Shown here piece after piece: positions 36,174 to 44,889 of a stretch of DNA of 64,000 nucleotides. A program made the position numbers and the translations under genes. This DNA is from Phyllobacterium zundukense. Lineage in GTDB: Bacteria > Pseudomonadota > Alphaproteobacteria > Rhizobiales > Rhizobiaceae. Below the pieces are notes generated by a model, which did not search any database, was not told where the DNA came from, and saw nothing but the letters and a program-made list of their open reading frames with translations. The DNA lies in the NCBI RefSeq assembly GCF_002764115.1, contig NZ_CP017943.1, positions 522,379-586,378 of the forward strand. The letters run 5' to 3'. The stretch's first letter is position 1; each line of letters begins with the position of its first letter.

Positions 36174-37694
36174 ATGGAAAACGCTGTCATGACGACCGTG
36201 GCATCCGAAGCTTCGCAAAAGTTTGGGGATGCAATCGCGCTTACCCTCCCTGGCAACGAGAGCCTCACATTCAAGGAAATTGATCTCCGGGCAGGACAGT
36301 TCGCAGGCGGCCTTTTAAGCCTCGGCATATCGTCGGGCGACCGCGTCGTTCTCTACCTGCCTAACGGTTGGGAGTGGATCGTCGCCTATCATGCAATCGC
36401 GAGATTGGGCGCTGTCGTCGTCCCAGCCAATATTCTGCTGAGCCCGGACGAAGTTTCCTACATTGCTTCGGATTCGGACGCCCGAGCGGTGATTTTGCCA
36501 ACGGATCGTCTGGATCAGGTCGAGCATACGAAGGGGAGGCTCTTTATTGCTCCGGACGGTGGCGACAGAGGCTTTGGCGAAGTTCTGAGCGGCCACTACT
36601 TGGCCCCCGTGGCGCGCGATCCGGACGATCTGTTCAAGATTGGCTACACCTCCGGCACCACGGGGCGGCCGAAAGGCGCGATGCTGACCCACGCGAACGT
36701 CTTCTGGAGCATGGCATCGACCGCGACAGTGCATGTCCGTCACAGGAGCGACGTCATTCTGTCCGCGCTGCCGCTTCCCCATGTCTATGGCAACATCGTC
36801 ATGAACTCCGCAATGCAGAGCGGAGCGCGATTGGTATTGCTGCCCCGGTTCGAGCCCGCCCGCGCGCTCGAACTCATTGCTGCAGAACATGTGACACTCT
36901 TCGACGGTGTTCCGACGATGTACTATCAGATGCTGGCAAATCCGAACATCGCGACGGCCGACCTATCGTCCCTCAATCGATGCACGGTCGGCGGCCAGAC
37001 CATGCCGACGGCCAAAATGGAAGCCGTTGTTGATCGTTTTGGATGCCCACTCTTGGAGCTCTGGGGCATGACAGAGGTTGCCGGACCCGCGGTCAGCCAT
37101 TCGCCCTTCTGGCCAGCCCGGCACGGCTCTATCGGATTGGCTTTTCCCGCGATGGAAGTTCGGATCGCCTCGCTGGAACATCCGAACGACGATGCGAGAA
37201 ACGGGGAGCCTGGCGAACTGATGGTCCGTGGACCGCTAGTGATGAAGGGATATTGGAACGATCCTTCTGCTACCGCTCTGGTGCTCGATGAAAGAGGCTG
37301 GCTTGCCAGCGGCGATGTCGCTGTTAGGGACGGCGATGGCTACGTTTTTGTCGTCGATCGAAAGAAGGACATGATCATCACTGCTGGCTACAACATCTAT
37401 CCAGCAGAGCTCGAGCAGGTCGTCGCGATGCACTCCGGTGTAGCGATGGTCGCGGTCGCTGGAGTCCCAGATGAAGAAAAGGGCGAAATCGCCCAAGCCT
37501 TCGTCGTCCTCCATGCAGGTGTCACGCTCGAGGAACCCGAACTGCTGCTCCACTGCCGGCAGCATCTGGCAGCCTACAAGATCCCGCGCCGCATTGCTTT
37601 CGTTGAGGACCTACCGAAGACGAGCACCGGCAAAATCCTGCGCCGCACTTTGCGGGAGGATGCACGCAACCAGTCCACGAAACCAAGTGCTTAG
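36174..37694 (+). CDS. AMP-dependent acyl-CoA synthetase/ligase
   Basis: Adenylate-forming CoA ligase of 506 residues. Motifs in order: YTSGTTGRPKGAMLTHAN near residue 160, ELWGMTEVAGPA near 300, GWLASGDVAV near 378, KDMIITAGYNIYPAELE near 398 and the catalytic lysine in KTSTGKILRR near 485. It would activate the acid produced from the amine-derived aldehyde. The chain length or ring type of the acid is unknown. The gap of 187 bases before it is the largest within this operon, so it may have its own promoter. Confidence 0.87.
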   Translation: MENAVMTTVASEASQKFGDAIALTLPGNESLTFKEIDLRAGQFAGGLLSLGISSGDRVVLYLPNGWEWIVAYHAIARLGAVVVPANILLSPDEVSYIASDSDARAVILPTDRLDQVEHTKGRLFIAPDGGDRGFGEVLSGHYLAPVARDPDDLFKIGYTSGTTGRPKGAMLTHANVFWSMASTATVHVRHRSDVILSALPLPHVYGNIVMNSAMQSGARLVLLPRFEPARALELIAAEHVTLFDGVPTMYYQMLANPNIATADLSSLNRCTVGGQTMPTAKMEAVVDRFGCPLLELWGMTEVAGPAVSHSPFWPARHGSIGLAFPAMEVRIASLEHPNDDARNGEPGELMVRGPLVMKGYWNDPSATALVLDERGWLASGDVAVRDGDGYVFVVDRKKDMIITAGYNIYPAELEQVVAMHSGVAMVAVAGVPDEEKGEIAQAFVVLHAGVTLEEPELLLHCRQHLAAYKIPRRIAFVEDLPKTSTGKILRRTLREDARNQSTKPSA

Positions 37695-37706
37695 GAGGAG
37701 GAGCTT

Positions 37707-39134
37707 ATGAGTATTGATTTCTTCAACGACTATTCGATGACGATCAGCGGAAAGGCCGTTGGCGGCTCAGGTATGTTCGACGCCTTCAATCCCGCTTCCG
37801 AGGAGCGAATTGCTTCGGTTCCGGAAGCCAGCCTCGAGCAACTGAATACCGCGGTGGCCGCAGCCGAAGCGGCTTTTCCCCAGTGGAGCGCTCGGCCGAT
37901 TGAAGAGCGCCAACAGCTGGTCTCCAGGATCGGCGATGTGATCGAAGAACATGCCGAGTCCTTCATGCGCCTGTTGACGCGCGAGCAGGGCAAGGCGCGA
38001 AAGGGCGCGGAATGGGAAATCGGTGGTTCTGCCTACTGGTGTCGCGAGATCGCCAAGCAGTCGTTGCCGGTCCATGTAACCGAGCTGTCAACGGACCGCC
38101 GCGTCGAGACCCGTCGAGTCCCGCTTGGCGTCATCGGCTGTATCACGCCATGGAACTTCCCTGTGCTGTTGGCTGTCTGGAAAATCGCTCCGGCGCTGGT
38201 GGCTGGAAACACGGTCGTTCTAAAGCCGTCTCCCTACACACCGCTGTGCACACTGAAGCTTGGCGAACTGCTGCGCGAAATCCTGCCTCCTGGCGTTTTC
38301 AACATCGTTTCGGGCGGCAATGAACTGGGGGCTTGGCTCACCAAGCATCCGAAGGTGAGCAAGGTGAGCTTCACAGGATCCACGGCGACAGGTCGGAAGA
38401 TCATGGAGGCAGCCTCAGGCAATCTGAAGCGTATCACTCTGGAACTCGGCGGCAATGACCCGGCGATCGTTTTGCCCGACGTCGACATCAAGGAAACGGC
38501 TCAAAAACTGTTCTGGGCCGCATTCCAGAACAGTGCGCAATTCTGCGTCGCCGCCAAGCGGCTCTACATCCACGAGGACATCTACGATGAGCTCGCCGCC
38601 GAACTGGTGGCTTTTGCTCGCACGGTCAAGGTTGGAGACGGTTCCGATCAGGGCACCGACCTCGGCCCTATCCAGAATCGGATGCAATTCGAAAAACTTA
38701 AGGACCTCTTCGCTGACATCAAGGATCGCGGCCAGAACGTTCTTCTGGGCGGCGACATCGGCGAGGGACCGGGGTACTTCGTGCCGGTGACGATCGTGGA
38801 CAATCCGCCCGAAGATAGCCGGGTGGTGATGGAAGAAGCTTTCGGACCCGTATTGCCACTGCTCAAGTTCAAGGACCTGGATGACGTCATCAAGCGCGCC
38901 AACAACACCGAGTACGGGCTTGCCGCGTCGGTGTGGGGCCGGGATATCGATGCTGCGCGTAAAGCAGCAGAGCGTATCGAAGCTGGCACCGTTTGGATCA
39001 ACGAGATCCACACATTCTCTCCGCACGTGGCATTCGGCGGCCACAAGCAATCGGGGATCGGCATCGAAAACGCCCTCGAGGGGCTGGCAGAATATACGAA
39101 TTCCCAGACGATCGTGGTGAACAGCGCGGCCTGA
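37707..39134 (+). CDS. Aldehyde dehydrogenase
   Basis: NAD(P)-dependent aldehyde dehydrogenase of 475 residues: TPWNFPVLLAVWK near residue 150, FTGSTATG near 225, glutamate in TLELGGNDPAI near 250 and the cysteine in NSAQFCVAAKR near 285. AGGAGGAGG precedes the ATG. It follows the CoA ligase by 12 bases and would oxidise the aldehyde released by the amine oxidases. Confidence 0.88.
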   Translation: MSIDFFNDYSMTISGKAVGGSGMFDAFNPASEERIASVPEASLEQLNTAVAAAEAAFPQWSARPIEERQQLVSRIGDVIEEHAESFMRLLTREQGKARKGAEWEIGGSAYWCREIAKQSLPVHVTELSTDRRVETRRVPLGVIGCITPWNFPVLLAVWKIAPALVAGNTVVLKPSPYTPLCTLKLGELLREILPPGVFNIVSGGNELGAWLTKHPKVSKVSFTGSTATGRKIMEAASGNLKRITLELGGNDPAIVLPDVDIKETAQKLFWAAFQNSAQFCVAAKRLYIHEDIYDELAAELVAFARTVKVGDGSDQGTDLGPIQNRMQFEKLKDLFADIKDRGQNVLLGGDIGEGPGYFVPVTIVDNPPEDSRVVMEEAFGPVLPLLKFKDLDDVIKRANNTEYGLAASVWGRDIDAARKAAERIEAGTVWINEIHTFSPHVAFGGHKQSGIGIENALEGLAEYTNSQTIVVNSAA

Positions 39135-39142
39135 AACCCTAA

Positions 39143-39171
39143 GGATGGCGTTGGGTAAGCGGGCGCCATCC
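39143..39171 (+). terminator. Hairpin at the end of the amine oxidase 2 operon
   Basis: GGATGGCG and CGCCATCC pair around a 13-base loop just after the aldehyde dehydrogenase stop. There is no long T-run, but its position fits an operon end. Confidence 0.5.
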
Positions 39172-39219
39172 TCACTCAATGCTTGCGATCAGAATGCATT
39201 CGGGAGCCGGAACTGACCG

Positions 39220-39295
39220 ATGCCTCTGTCTACGAATATCAATCCGACATCGACCGAATTTCGCGCGAACGCCGAGGCGATCAGACGCACCGGCT
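39220..39295 (+). pseudogene. Acyl-CoA carboxylase carboxyltransferase, N-terminal remnant
   Basis: The first 22 codons read MPLSTNINPTSTEFRANAEA and continue IR, which resembles the start of methylcrotonyl/propionyl-CoA carboxylase beta subunits. Similarity stops there, so only the front of the gene remains. Confidence 0.4.
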
Positions 39296-39424
39296 GGCTG
39301 ACCGTTGATTTCGGTATGCCGAGCCGGACGCCGGCCTGCGTGAACCTGCCCGCATCTGCGATTTTCGCCTACGTCGTTCATTGTGGACTGGCGCTGTCGG
39401 GACACGGTCGGTTTACGCCAAAGC

Positions 39425-39704
39425 AGCGCGGCGCACAGGGAGTCTTTCTTCAGTTTATCGACCCGTCGTTCTTCTCAGGGCGGGAGGCTTTTCTTCAAGA
39501 AACGACGGATTTCGTGCGGCAGTGCAAAGAAAGTCGCGCGGCCGAGGGCAGTCGGGCGTCCGGTTGCCAGGCGAGCGGGCGATGGCTGAAAAGGCTAGCC
39601 AATTGAGAGAAGGACTGGGTGTCGATGATGTCCTTTGGGACCGATTATCGAACTGGGCGCGTGGAATAAATGCTGTTCGAGGAGATGTGCCGGGCACGTT
39701 TTGA
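39425..39704 (+). pseudogene. Malate/L-lactate dehydrogenase family, C-terminal remnant
   Basis: GVFLQFIDPSFFSGREAFLQ in one frame and VRLPGERAMAEKASQLREGL in the next are the end of an Ldh-type (not Rossmann) NAD(P) dehydrogenase. A frameshift near 39550 separates them, and the first two thirds are missing. An intact relative lies at 49645. Confidence 0.65.
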
Positions 39705-39881
39705 CAGGATTTGTTGCATCGTAAGAAGCCGTCGGGCTGTACGTATTGGGGTGGCCCGCCTTGCGCTTCTCACATAGTGGGCAGCGCGTTGTTAATCTTA
39801 TTGATCCGGAATTTTGCATCGCTAGTTTGAGCCGGATTCATGCCGGAATTGGCTGGCGTGGTGCGATTTTGGGGCACGAAG

Positions 39882-40751
39882 ATGATACGGTGCTTACACA
39901 GCGAACAATCCTATTCTATATTGTCGCGTGATCTCCGAGCGACTTTCTCACCAGAGATGGGGGGACGCCTTCTCGGTCTGAAGTACGGCGATAGCGTCGA
40001 TATCGTTGTGCCGTTCAATCCGCATCGGTTCGATGTCCTGCATTGGCCACGCGCCGGCGCCTACCCACTGATACCCTACCATAATCGGCTCGCCGATGCC
40101 TCGGTCAACGTCGGCGGACAAGCCATATCCCTTCAGGCGCATCCGGCGGCCAAACCGAATACCTTGCATGGTCCCAGCCATAGTCGACCATGGCGCGTCC
40201 TAAGGCACGAGACAAACAGGTTCGCCATGGAGATAAATTATAATGCCGATCCGGATTGGCCATGGTGCTTTCACGCATCGCAGGAATTTTTGGTAAAGGA
40301 CAACGTCCTCACATTACAGGTATCTTTATCCAACCGGGACACCAGGCCAATGCCAGCAGGCTTCGGATGGCACCCGTATTTTGCCTCCACTCACCCGGCT
40401 GACACGGATGCTGCGTTTCACTGGCCCCATGCGCATGACTATCTTCCGGTCGGCAACCGCAATGTGATCACGGAACGCGAGGCGCTGGAACGGCAGCCAA
40501 CCAGCTATCTGGACAGCTGGACCCAGGCGACCATTACGTGCGCCGACGGCGTTCGGGTGACCATGACCGCGGCGGCGCCACTTGATTATCTTGTGGTGCA
40601 TCGCGGAGACACCGCCCACATCTGCGTTGAGCCGGTAACTCATATCACCAATGCCTGGAACTTGGATGCTGATAAGAGCAGCACCGGAGCTCGCGTCCTG
40701 CAGCCTGGAGATACTCTGACAGGCGAGATCAAGATCACTGTGACCCTGTAG
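39882..40751 (+). CDS. Aldose 1-epimerase
   Basis: Mutarotase of 289 residues that interconverts alpha and beta anomers of a sugar. Family motifs: YPLIPYHNRLADA near residue 62, the first histidine in LHGPSHSRPW near 95, the second in GWHPYFASTHP near 165 and the catalytic glutamate in ICVEPVTHITNAWN near 258. ATG 39882 is taken as the start; longer frames run into remnant sequence. Its place before the IclR-SMP30 gene points to a sugar or lactone pathway in this block. Confidence 0.83.
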   Translation: MIRCLHSEQSYSILSRDLRATFSPEMGGRLLGLKYGDSVDIVVPFNPHRFDVLHWPRAGAYPLIPYHNRLADASVNVGGQAISLQAHPAAKPNTLHGPSHSRPWRVLRHETNRFAMEINYNADPDWPWCFHASQEFLVKDNVLTLQVSLSNRDTRPMPAGFGWHPYFASTHPADTDAAFHWPHAHDYLPVGNRNVITEREALERQPTSYLDSWTQATITCADGVRVTMTAAAPLDYLVVHRGDTAHICVEPVTHITNAWNLDADKSSTGARVLQPGDTLTGEIKITVTL

Positions 40752-40791
40752 ATCCCATACAATTGAACGTTCGCGCCAGCAAATTTGCAAA

Positions 40792-40807
40792 ATCTCAATA
40801 TGTGGAC
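40792..40807. promoter_or_regulatory. Half-conserved IclR-SMP30 operator
   Basis: ATCTCAATATGTGGAC resembles the palindrome GTCTCAATATATGAGAC but lacks one base in the right arm. It lies 61 bases before a better copy at 40853. Confidence 0.35.
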
Positions 40808-40852
40808 ATTCTGCTTGATAGCGGAGCGCTTTTGCGATCCCTCGTGTGGAAT

Positions 40853-40869
40853 GACTTACATATTGAGCC
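40853..40869. promoter_or_regulatory. IclR-SMP30 operator, own promoter
   Basis: The complement reads GGCTCAATATGTAAGTC, matching GTCTCAATATATGAGAC at 13 of 17 positions. It lies 18 bases before the start codon of the regulator, suggesting autoregulation. Confidence 0.5.
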
Positions 40870-40887
40870 TAAAAGCGAGGCATGCTG

Positions 40888-42534
40888 ATGAATGAATTAC
40901 AGTGGTCTTCAGATTTGATATCGCCGAAAAATGTCGCAGGGACAGCCCTGATCGGCAAGGCATGCGATATACTCGAAATCATCGGGCACTCTCCGGGGCT
41001 GGTTGGGCAGGCGCAGCTGGCAGAGAAAACAGGAATCCCGCGGGCTACTTTGTATAGGATCCTTGCAGCCCTGATATCGCGTGGCCTGATCAGGCAGGAC
41101 CTGCTTAGCCAAAACTACACGCTCGGGTTCAGCTTCCTGGAACTTGCCCAAAACGCCTGGTCTTCTTCGGATCTGGCTTCCATTGCGTCGGTGGAACTGA
41201 GGCGGTTGCGCGATCTGACCGGCGAGACTTCTTACCTGGCCGTGCAGGAAGGAAGCCATGTACTTGCGCTGGGGCGTTTCGAAAGCGCGCATGACAAACG
41301 ATCCAATGCAAAACTCGGCGCCTTGAAGCCGATGCATTGCACAAGCCAGGGCAAGGCAATCCTCTCACATCTGTCCGAAGCTCAGCTTGAGCACGTCCTG
41401 ACATCGGGACTTACCGCCTTTACCGACAATACGATCACGGACGTCGAGCAACTGAGAGCACATCTGGCGATCGTGCGGGCGCGAGGTTATGCCATGGACG
41501 ACGAGGAGATCGTTCTAGGAACACGCTGTGTCGGCGCCGCCATCCTTGATCCGGATGGCAAGCCGATTGCTGCGATCAGTGTCGCAGGACCGACGTTCCG
41601 CATGCATCCGGAACGTGCGGAACAGCTGGGCAAGGAGTTGGCAGAGGCCGCAAAGCGGATTTCGAGCCAGCTCGCACCGTCGCTAAGAACATCGGCTCAG
41701 TATTCTGGTGACTGTAAGGTCTGGAGCCGCAACCCGGCCTTTATCGGATCAGCACCGCGGTGGGACGTGAGGACGCAGTCGATTTTCTGGGCGGATCTTC
41801 TCGCTCCTTCAATCAGGGTGGGAGGCGACGTCGAAGATTTTGCATCGCTGCATACCCTATCAGAAAGGATCAATTCGCTTTGTCTGACGGAGGGCGGCTT
41901 TGTCTGCGCGGCTGGCTGTGATCTCCTGGCCGGAGATCGCAATGGCGTTCGTCAACGCTTCGCCGGAGCGGCAAACCTGTCAATCCGATCGCTGCGCGCA
42001 AACCCTGATGGGCATATCTGGGCAGCGTGTTTTGATGCCGAAGCAAATATCAGCAAGATCGGCCCCTGGGCCCGGGAGAACGGTCTGGAGCCTGTTTTCG
42101 ATTTGGCGGGCGATGTCAGCGACATCGCTTTTGCAGGTGAATTGGGGCTGATGGTTGCACAGCCAGTGCGTCAGAGCATATATCTGCTGGAGACTCCGAG
42201 TGGTCGCAAACGCAAGTTTGCCGATATACCAAAAGTCGCAGGATCGCCTTGCGGGCTGGCGATCGACGAGGAGCTTAATCCCTGGGTTGGGCTCTCCGAC
42301 GGATGGAGCATCATCAAGCTCAACGAGAACGGCGAGATCGAGCGAACCATCGCGCTTCCCGTTGCAAATCCAACGGGGATTGCATTCGGCGGAGCCAATC
42401 TTTGTGAAATTTTTGTCACCAGTGCGCGAAGCGGTCTGTCGCGCGACAGCCTGACCAACGCGCCACTTTCCGGGCAGTTGCTGTCGATCGATGTCGGCGA
42501 GCGCGGACTGCCCGATACTCTTGGAAAACTTTAA
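40888..42534 (+). CDS. IclR-family regulator fused to a degenerate SMP-30/gluconolactonase propeller
   Basis: A 548-residue fusion. Residues about 20-90 are an IclR winged helix (AQLAEKTGIPRATLYRILAA), about 95-260 the IclR effector domain (TSQGKAILSHLS, GYAMDDEEIVLGTRCVGAAI), and about 270-548 a beta-propeller of the SMP-30/gluconolactonase type. The propeller repeats are recognisable (RWDVRTQSIFWADL, ANPDGHIWAACF, PCGLAIDEELNPWVGLSD), but the lactonase metal ligands are gone: the GEGPVW glutamate reads GSAPRW, the RFND asparagine reads SIRS, and the PNG and AD positions are changed. A ligand sensor rather than an enzyme is likely. ATG 40888 has GAGG at a good distance; ATG 40882 is too close. 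Confidence 0.87.
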   Translation: MNELQWSSDLISPKNVAGTALIGKACDILEIIGHSPGLVGQAQLAEKTGIPRATLYRILAALISRGLIRQDLLSQNYTLGFSFLELAQNAWSSSDLASIASVELRRLRDLTGETSYLAVQEGSHVLALGRFESAHDKRSNAKLGALKPMHCTSQGKAILSHLSEAQLEHVLTSGLTAFTDNTITDVEQLRAHLAIVRARGYAMDDEEIVLGTRCVGAAILDPDGKPIAAISVAGPTFRMHPERAEQLGKELAEAAKRISSQLAPSLRTSAQYSGDCKVWSRNPAFIGSAPRWDVRTQSIFWADLLAPSIRVGGDVEDFASLHTLSERINSLCLTEGGFVCAAGCDLLAGDRNGVRQRFAGAANLSIRSLRANPDGHIWAACFDAEANISKIGPWARENGLEPVFDLAGDVSDIAFAGELGLMVAQPVRQSIYLLETPSGRKRKFADIPKVAGSPCGLAIDEELNPWVGLSDGWSIIKLNENGEIERTIALPVANPTGIAFGGANLCEIFVTSARSGLSRDSLTNAPLSGQLLSIDVGERGLPDTLGKL

Positions 42535-42544
42535 GAGGTCCCCG

Positions 42545-43654
42545 ATGCCCGAGGCAAACCCCGAATTGCCAAAAATCATATCCCTGCAGACCCATCCGGT
42601 GCGTATACCCTTTGTTGATGGGGGGGCTGGAACCGGTGGGACGCCAAGTCGATGGCATGTCCTCGATATGGTGCTGATCCGTGTGGAGGACGACGAAGGC
42701 AACGTCGGTTGGGGCGAGGCGTTCGCATACTTCTGCCTTGAGGCGGTAAAGTCTGCAGTTGATCGAATGATAGCACCATTTGTTGTGGGGCAAAGCATCA
42801 GCGATATTCCCGCATGGAACATCGACATCCAGAAAAAGCTTCACCTTTTTGGACGTTATGGCATCACCCTTTTTGCGCTTTCGGGTGTTGATATCGCTCT
42901 TTGGGATCTGGCCGCGCGGCGCGCCCGAAAGCCACTTTGGATGCTGCTGGACGCTGACGTGGCCGTCCAGCGTCTGGCCTACGCCAGCCTTGTTCGATAC
43001 GGCAACGCCGATCTTGTCGCAGTGCAATGTCAGAAGGCGTTGGATCTCGGTTACAGGCACGTCAAGCTTCATGAGATCGCGCCAGACGTCATTCGCCGAG
43101 CTCGCGAAATCGTCGGACCGGATGTCCCCTTGATGGTTGACGCGAATTGCACATGGTCGGTCGAAGAGACGATCGCTCTTCGCAAAACCTTTGTGGAGTG
43201 TGATGTTCTGTGGGTCGAAGAGCCGATATTCCCGCCAGATGACTATACAGGGCTTGCCAGGATCGAAGGTCAGGGCATCGCGACCGGAGCCGGCGAGAAT
43301 GTCTCAACGGCGTTCGACTTCCAGCGCCTGATCCAGTCCGTAACATATCCGCAGCCGAGTGTGACAAAGGTGGGCGGAATTTCAGAATTCATCAGCGTGC
43401 TAAAATCCTGCGCGCAGGCAGGCAAGATCGCCATGCCGCATACACCCTATTTTGGCCCTGGATATTTTGCGACGCTTGCAATGCTACCGCTGACGTCACC
43501 GCGCACCTTGGTTGAGTATCTTTTTGTTGAACCCGAGGCTTGGCTGGCGGCAACACCGCAGCCAGTCAACGGGTTGCTCAGCGCGGGCGATGACTTTGGC
43601 ATCGGCTTCACACCGGACCCGGATGTTATGGCAAGATACGCCGCCAGTCTATAA
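42545..43654 (+). CDS. Enolase-superfamily enzyme (mandelate racemase/muconate lactonizing type)
   Basis: A 369-residue dehydratase, racemase or cycloisomerase. Metal ligands are intact: MVDANCTW near residue 198, WVEEPIF near 223 and GAGENVS near 250. The usual KxK base motif reads KLH in RHVKLHEI near 168. The aspartate that pairs with the catalytic histidine reads serine (QPSVTKVGG, where QPDVTKVGG is usual), while the histidine is kept in MPHTPYF. The proton-transfer set is thus unusual. ATG 42545 follows GAGG; the upstream frame overlaps the regulator gene. Confidence 0.85.
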   Translation: MPEANPELPKIISLQTHPVRIPFVDGGAGTGGTPSRWHVLDMVLIRVEDDEGNVGWGEAFAYFCLEAVKSAVDRMIAPFVVGQSISDIPAWNIDIQKKLHLFGRYGITLFALSGVDIALWDLAARRARKPLWMLLDADVAVQRLAYASLVRYGNADLVAVQCQKALDLGYRHVKLHEIAPDVIRRAREIVGPDVPLMVDANCTWSVEETIALRKTFVECDVLWVEEPIFPPDDYTGLARIEGQGIATGAGENVSTAFDFQRLIQSVTYPQPSVTKVGGISEFISVLKSCAQAGKIAMPHTPYFGPGYFATLAMLPLTSPRTLVEYLFVEPEAWLAATPQPVNGLLSAGDDFGIGFTPDPDVMARYAASL

Positions 43655-43671
43655 GTCTCAATATATGAGAC
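43655..43671. promoter_or_regulatory. Best IclR-SMP30 operator copy
   Basis: GTCTCAATATATGAGAC has perfect 6-bp arms around ATATA. It lies directly behind the enolase-superfamily gene and 159 bases before the SDR operon. This is the reference sequence for the motif. Confidence 0.65.
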
Positions 43672-43733
43672 GAGACTTCCACGCCTTGGAAAGAATACTT
43701 TAACTGACACTGTTTGGCGATAAAGTAAGCTTG

Positions 43734-43753
43734 CCGGGAACAAGAGTTCCTGG
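43734..43753. promoter_or_regulatory. Inverted repeat upstream of the SDR operon
   Basis: CCGGGAAC and GTTCCTGG pair at seven of eight positions around AAGA. It could be a second operator or an RNA structure in the leader; no other copy was found. Confidence 0.3.
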
Positions 43754-43829
43754 AGCGAGATTTGAATTAAATCCGCGCCGGATTGATCTCACGATGTGAT
43801 CCGCGCGGCGCCACTGCAGGGATGAAGTC

Positions 43830-44855
43830 ATGAATATTTTCGTATCCGGCGCCACCGGTCGGGTAGGGGGCGTATTGTCGGCTGCTTTGAAGGAGCGTGG
43901 TCACAATGTTCGAACGATTGCCGTTCCAAACGATCCGAACAAGGCAGCCGCCGAGGCGGCAGGTGTCGTCTGCCACACAGGTAGCCTTGCTGATTATGAC
44001 GACGTGGCCAAGGCTTTGGAAGGTGTAGATGCCATTTTCCACATGGCTGCGGTCATCTCGTTCCAGCCGACTGCAAGGGACCTCCTTTGGGACGTGAATG
44101 TCGCCGGGACGTACAATGTTCTCCGCGCCGCTGCGGTGGAGTCCCAGAAGCGGCATATCCGTATGGTCTTCGCCTCAAGCGATCAGGTTTACCCGACGCG
44201 GTTTGCGCGTTACCGTCCAACCGATGAAAACCACCCGAAGGAACCATACACATTCTATGGCATGACCAAGGTTCTCGGCGAGGACATGGTGAAGTTTTAC
44301 CACCGGTCCGAGAAGAAACTTGATATCAGCACCGCGGTGTTCTCGCACACGGAGGCGGCTCGTGAACTCATCGATCCCAATGGCGAATATGCTGGCCCGG
44401 CTTTCTATGTGAACAGCCGCGTGCGCAGCCTGAAGGCAAGCAGCACGCATCATGCCGGGGCTACCTCGAACTCCGAACTCACGCAGATCCTGTCGATCCT
44501 GGAACCGTTGGTGAGTCCAGATGAACCATTGTTATTGCCGGTCGATGCCAATGGCCTTGCCCATACCCAGGAGTTGGTCGATGTGCGTGACATCGTGCAG
44601 GGCCTGCTGCTGATCTTCGACAAGCCTGAAGCTATCGGAGAGACTTTCAACCTGGCGCCCGTTTCTCCTGTCAGCTTGGGCCAATTCATTCCCTATCTGG
44701 CGGAGAAGACCGGCCGCCGGTTTGTCGAGGCAAAGATACCGGTCGAACTCGGCAAGACGCATGGTAGCAGTGTGAAGGCCCGTTCGATCCTCGGCTTCGC
44801 GCCTCAATATTCGATGTTCGACATGGTCGACGAAGCAGTTGCGGCTGCCTCCTGA
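43830..44855 (+). CDS. NAD-dependent epimerase/dehydratase (extended SDR)
   Basis: Extended short-chain dehydrogenase of 341 residues. The dinucleotide motif VSGATGRVGGVL starts at residue 5, FHMAAVISF lies near 70, the catalytic serine region FASSDQVYP near 115 and the YGMTK tyrosine/lysine pair near 148. The fold is used on nucleotide sugars and on free sugar acids or uronates; the catabolic setting favours the latter. It opens the operon behind the operator at 43655. Confidence 0.85.
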   Translation: MNIFVSGATGRVGGVLSAALKERGHNVRTIAVPNDPNKAAAEAAGVVCHTGSLADYDDVAKALEGVDAIFHMAAVISFQPTARDLLWDVNVAGTYNVLRAAAVESQKRHIRMVFASSDQVYPTRFARYRPTDENHPKEPYTFYGMTKVLGEDMVKFYHRSEKKLDISTAVFSHTEAARELIDPNGEYAGPAFYVNSRVRSLKASSTHHAGATSNSELTQILSILEPLVSPDEPLLLPVDANGLAHTQELVDVRDIVQGLLLIFDKPEAIGETFNLAPVSPVSLGQFIPYLAEKTGRRFVEAKIPVELGKTHGSSVKARSILGFAPQYSMFDMVDEAVAAAS

Positions 44856-44889
44856 CGCCACTTTTCTGAAAACCTAGAAAGACGCCTCT

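Noticed and set aside
39767..39783. Possible extra IclR-SMP30 operator (TTCTCACATAGTGGGCA)
   Set aside because: Only the left arm matches; about half of the 17 positions agree, which is near chance in a targeted search.
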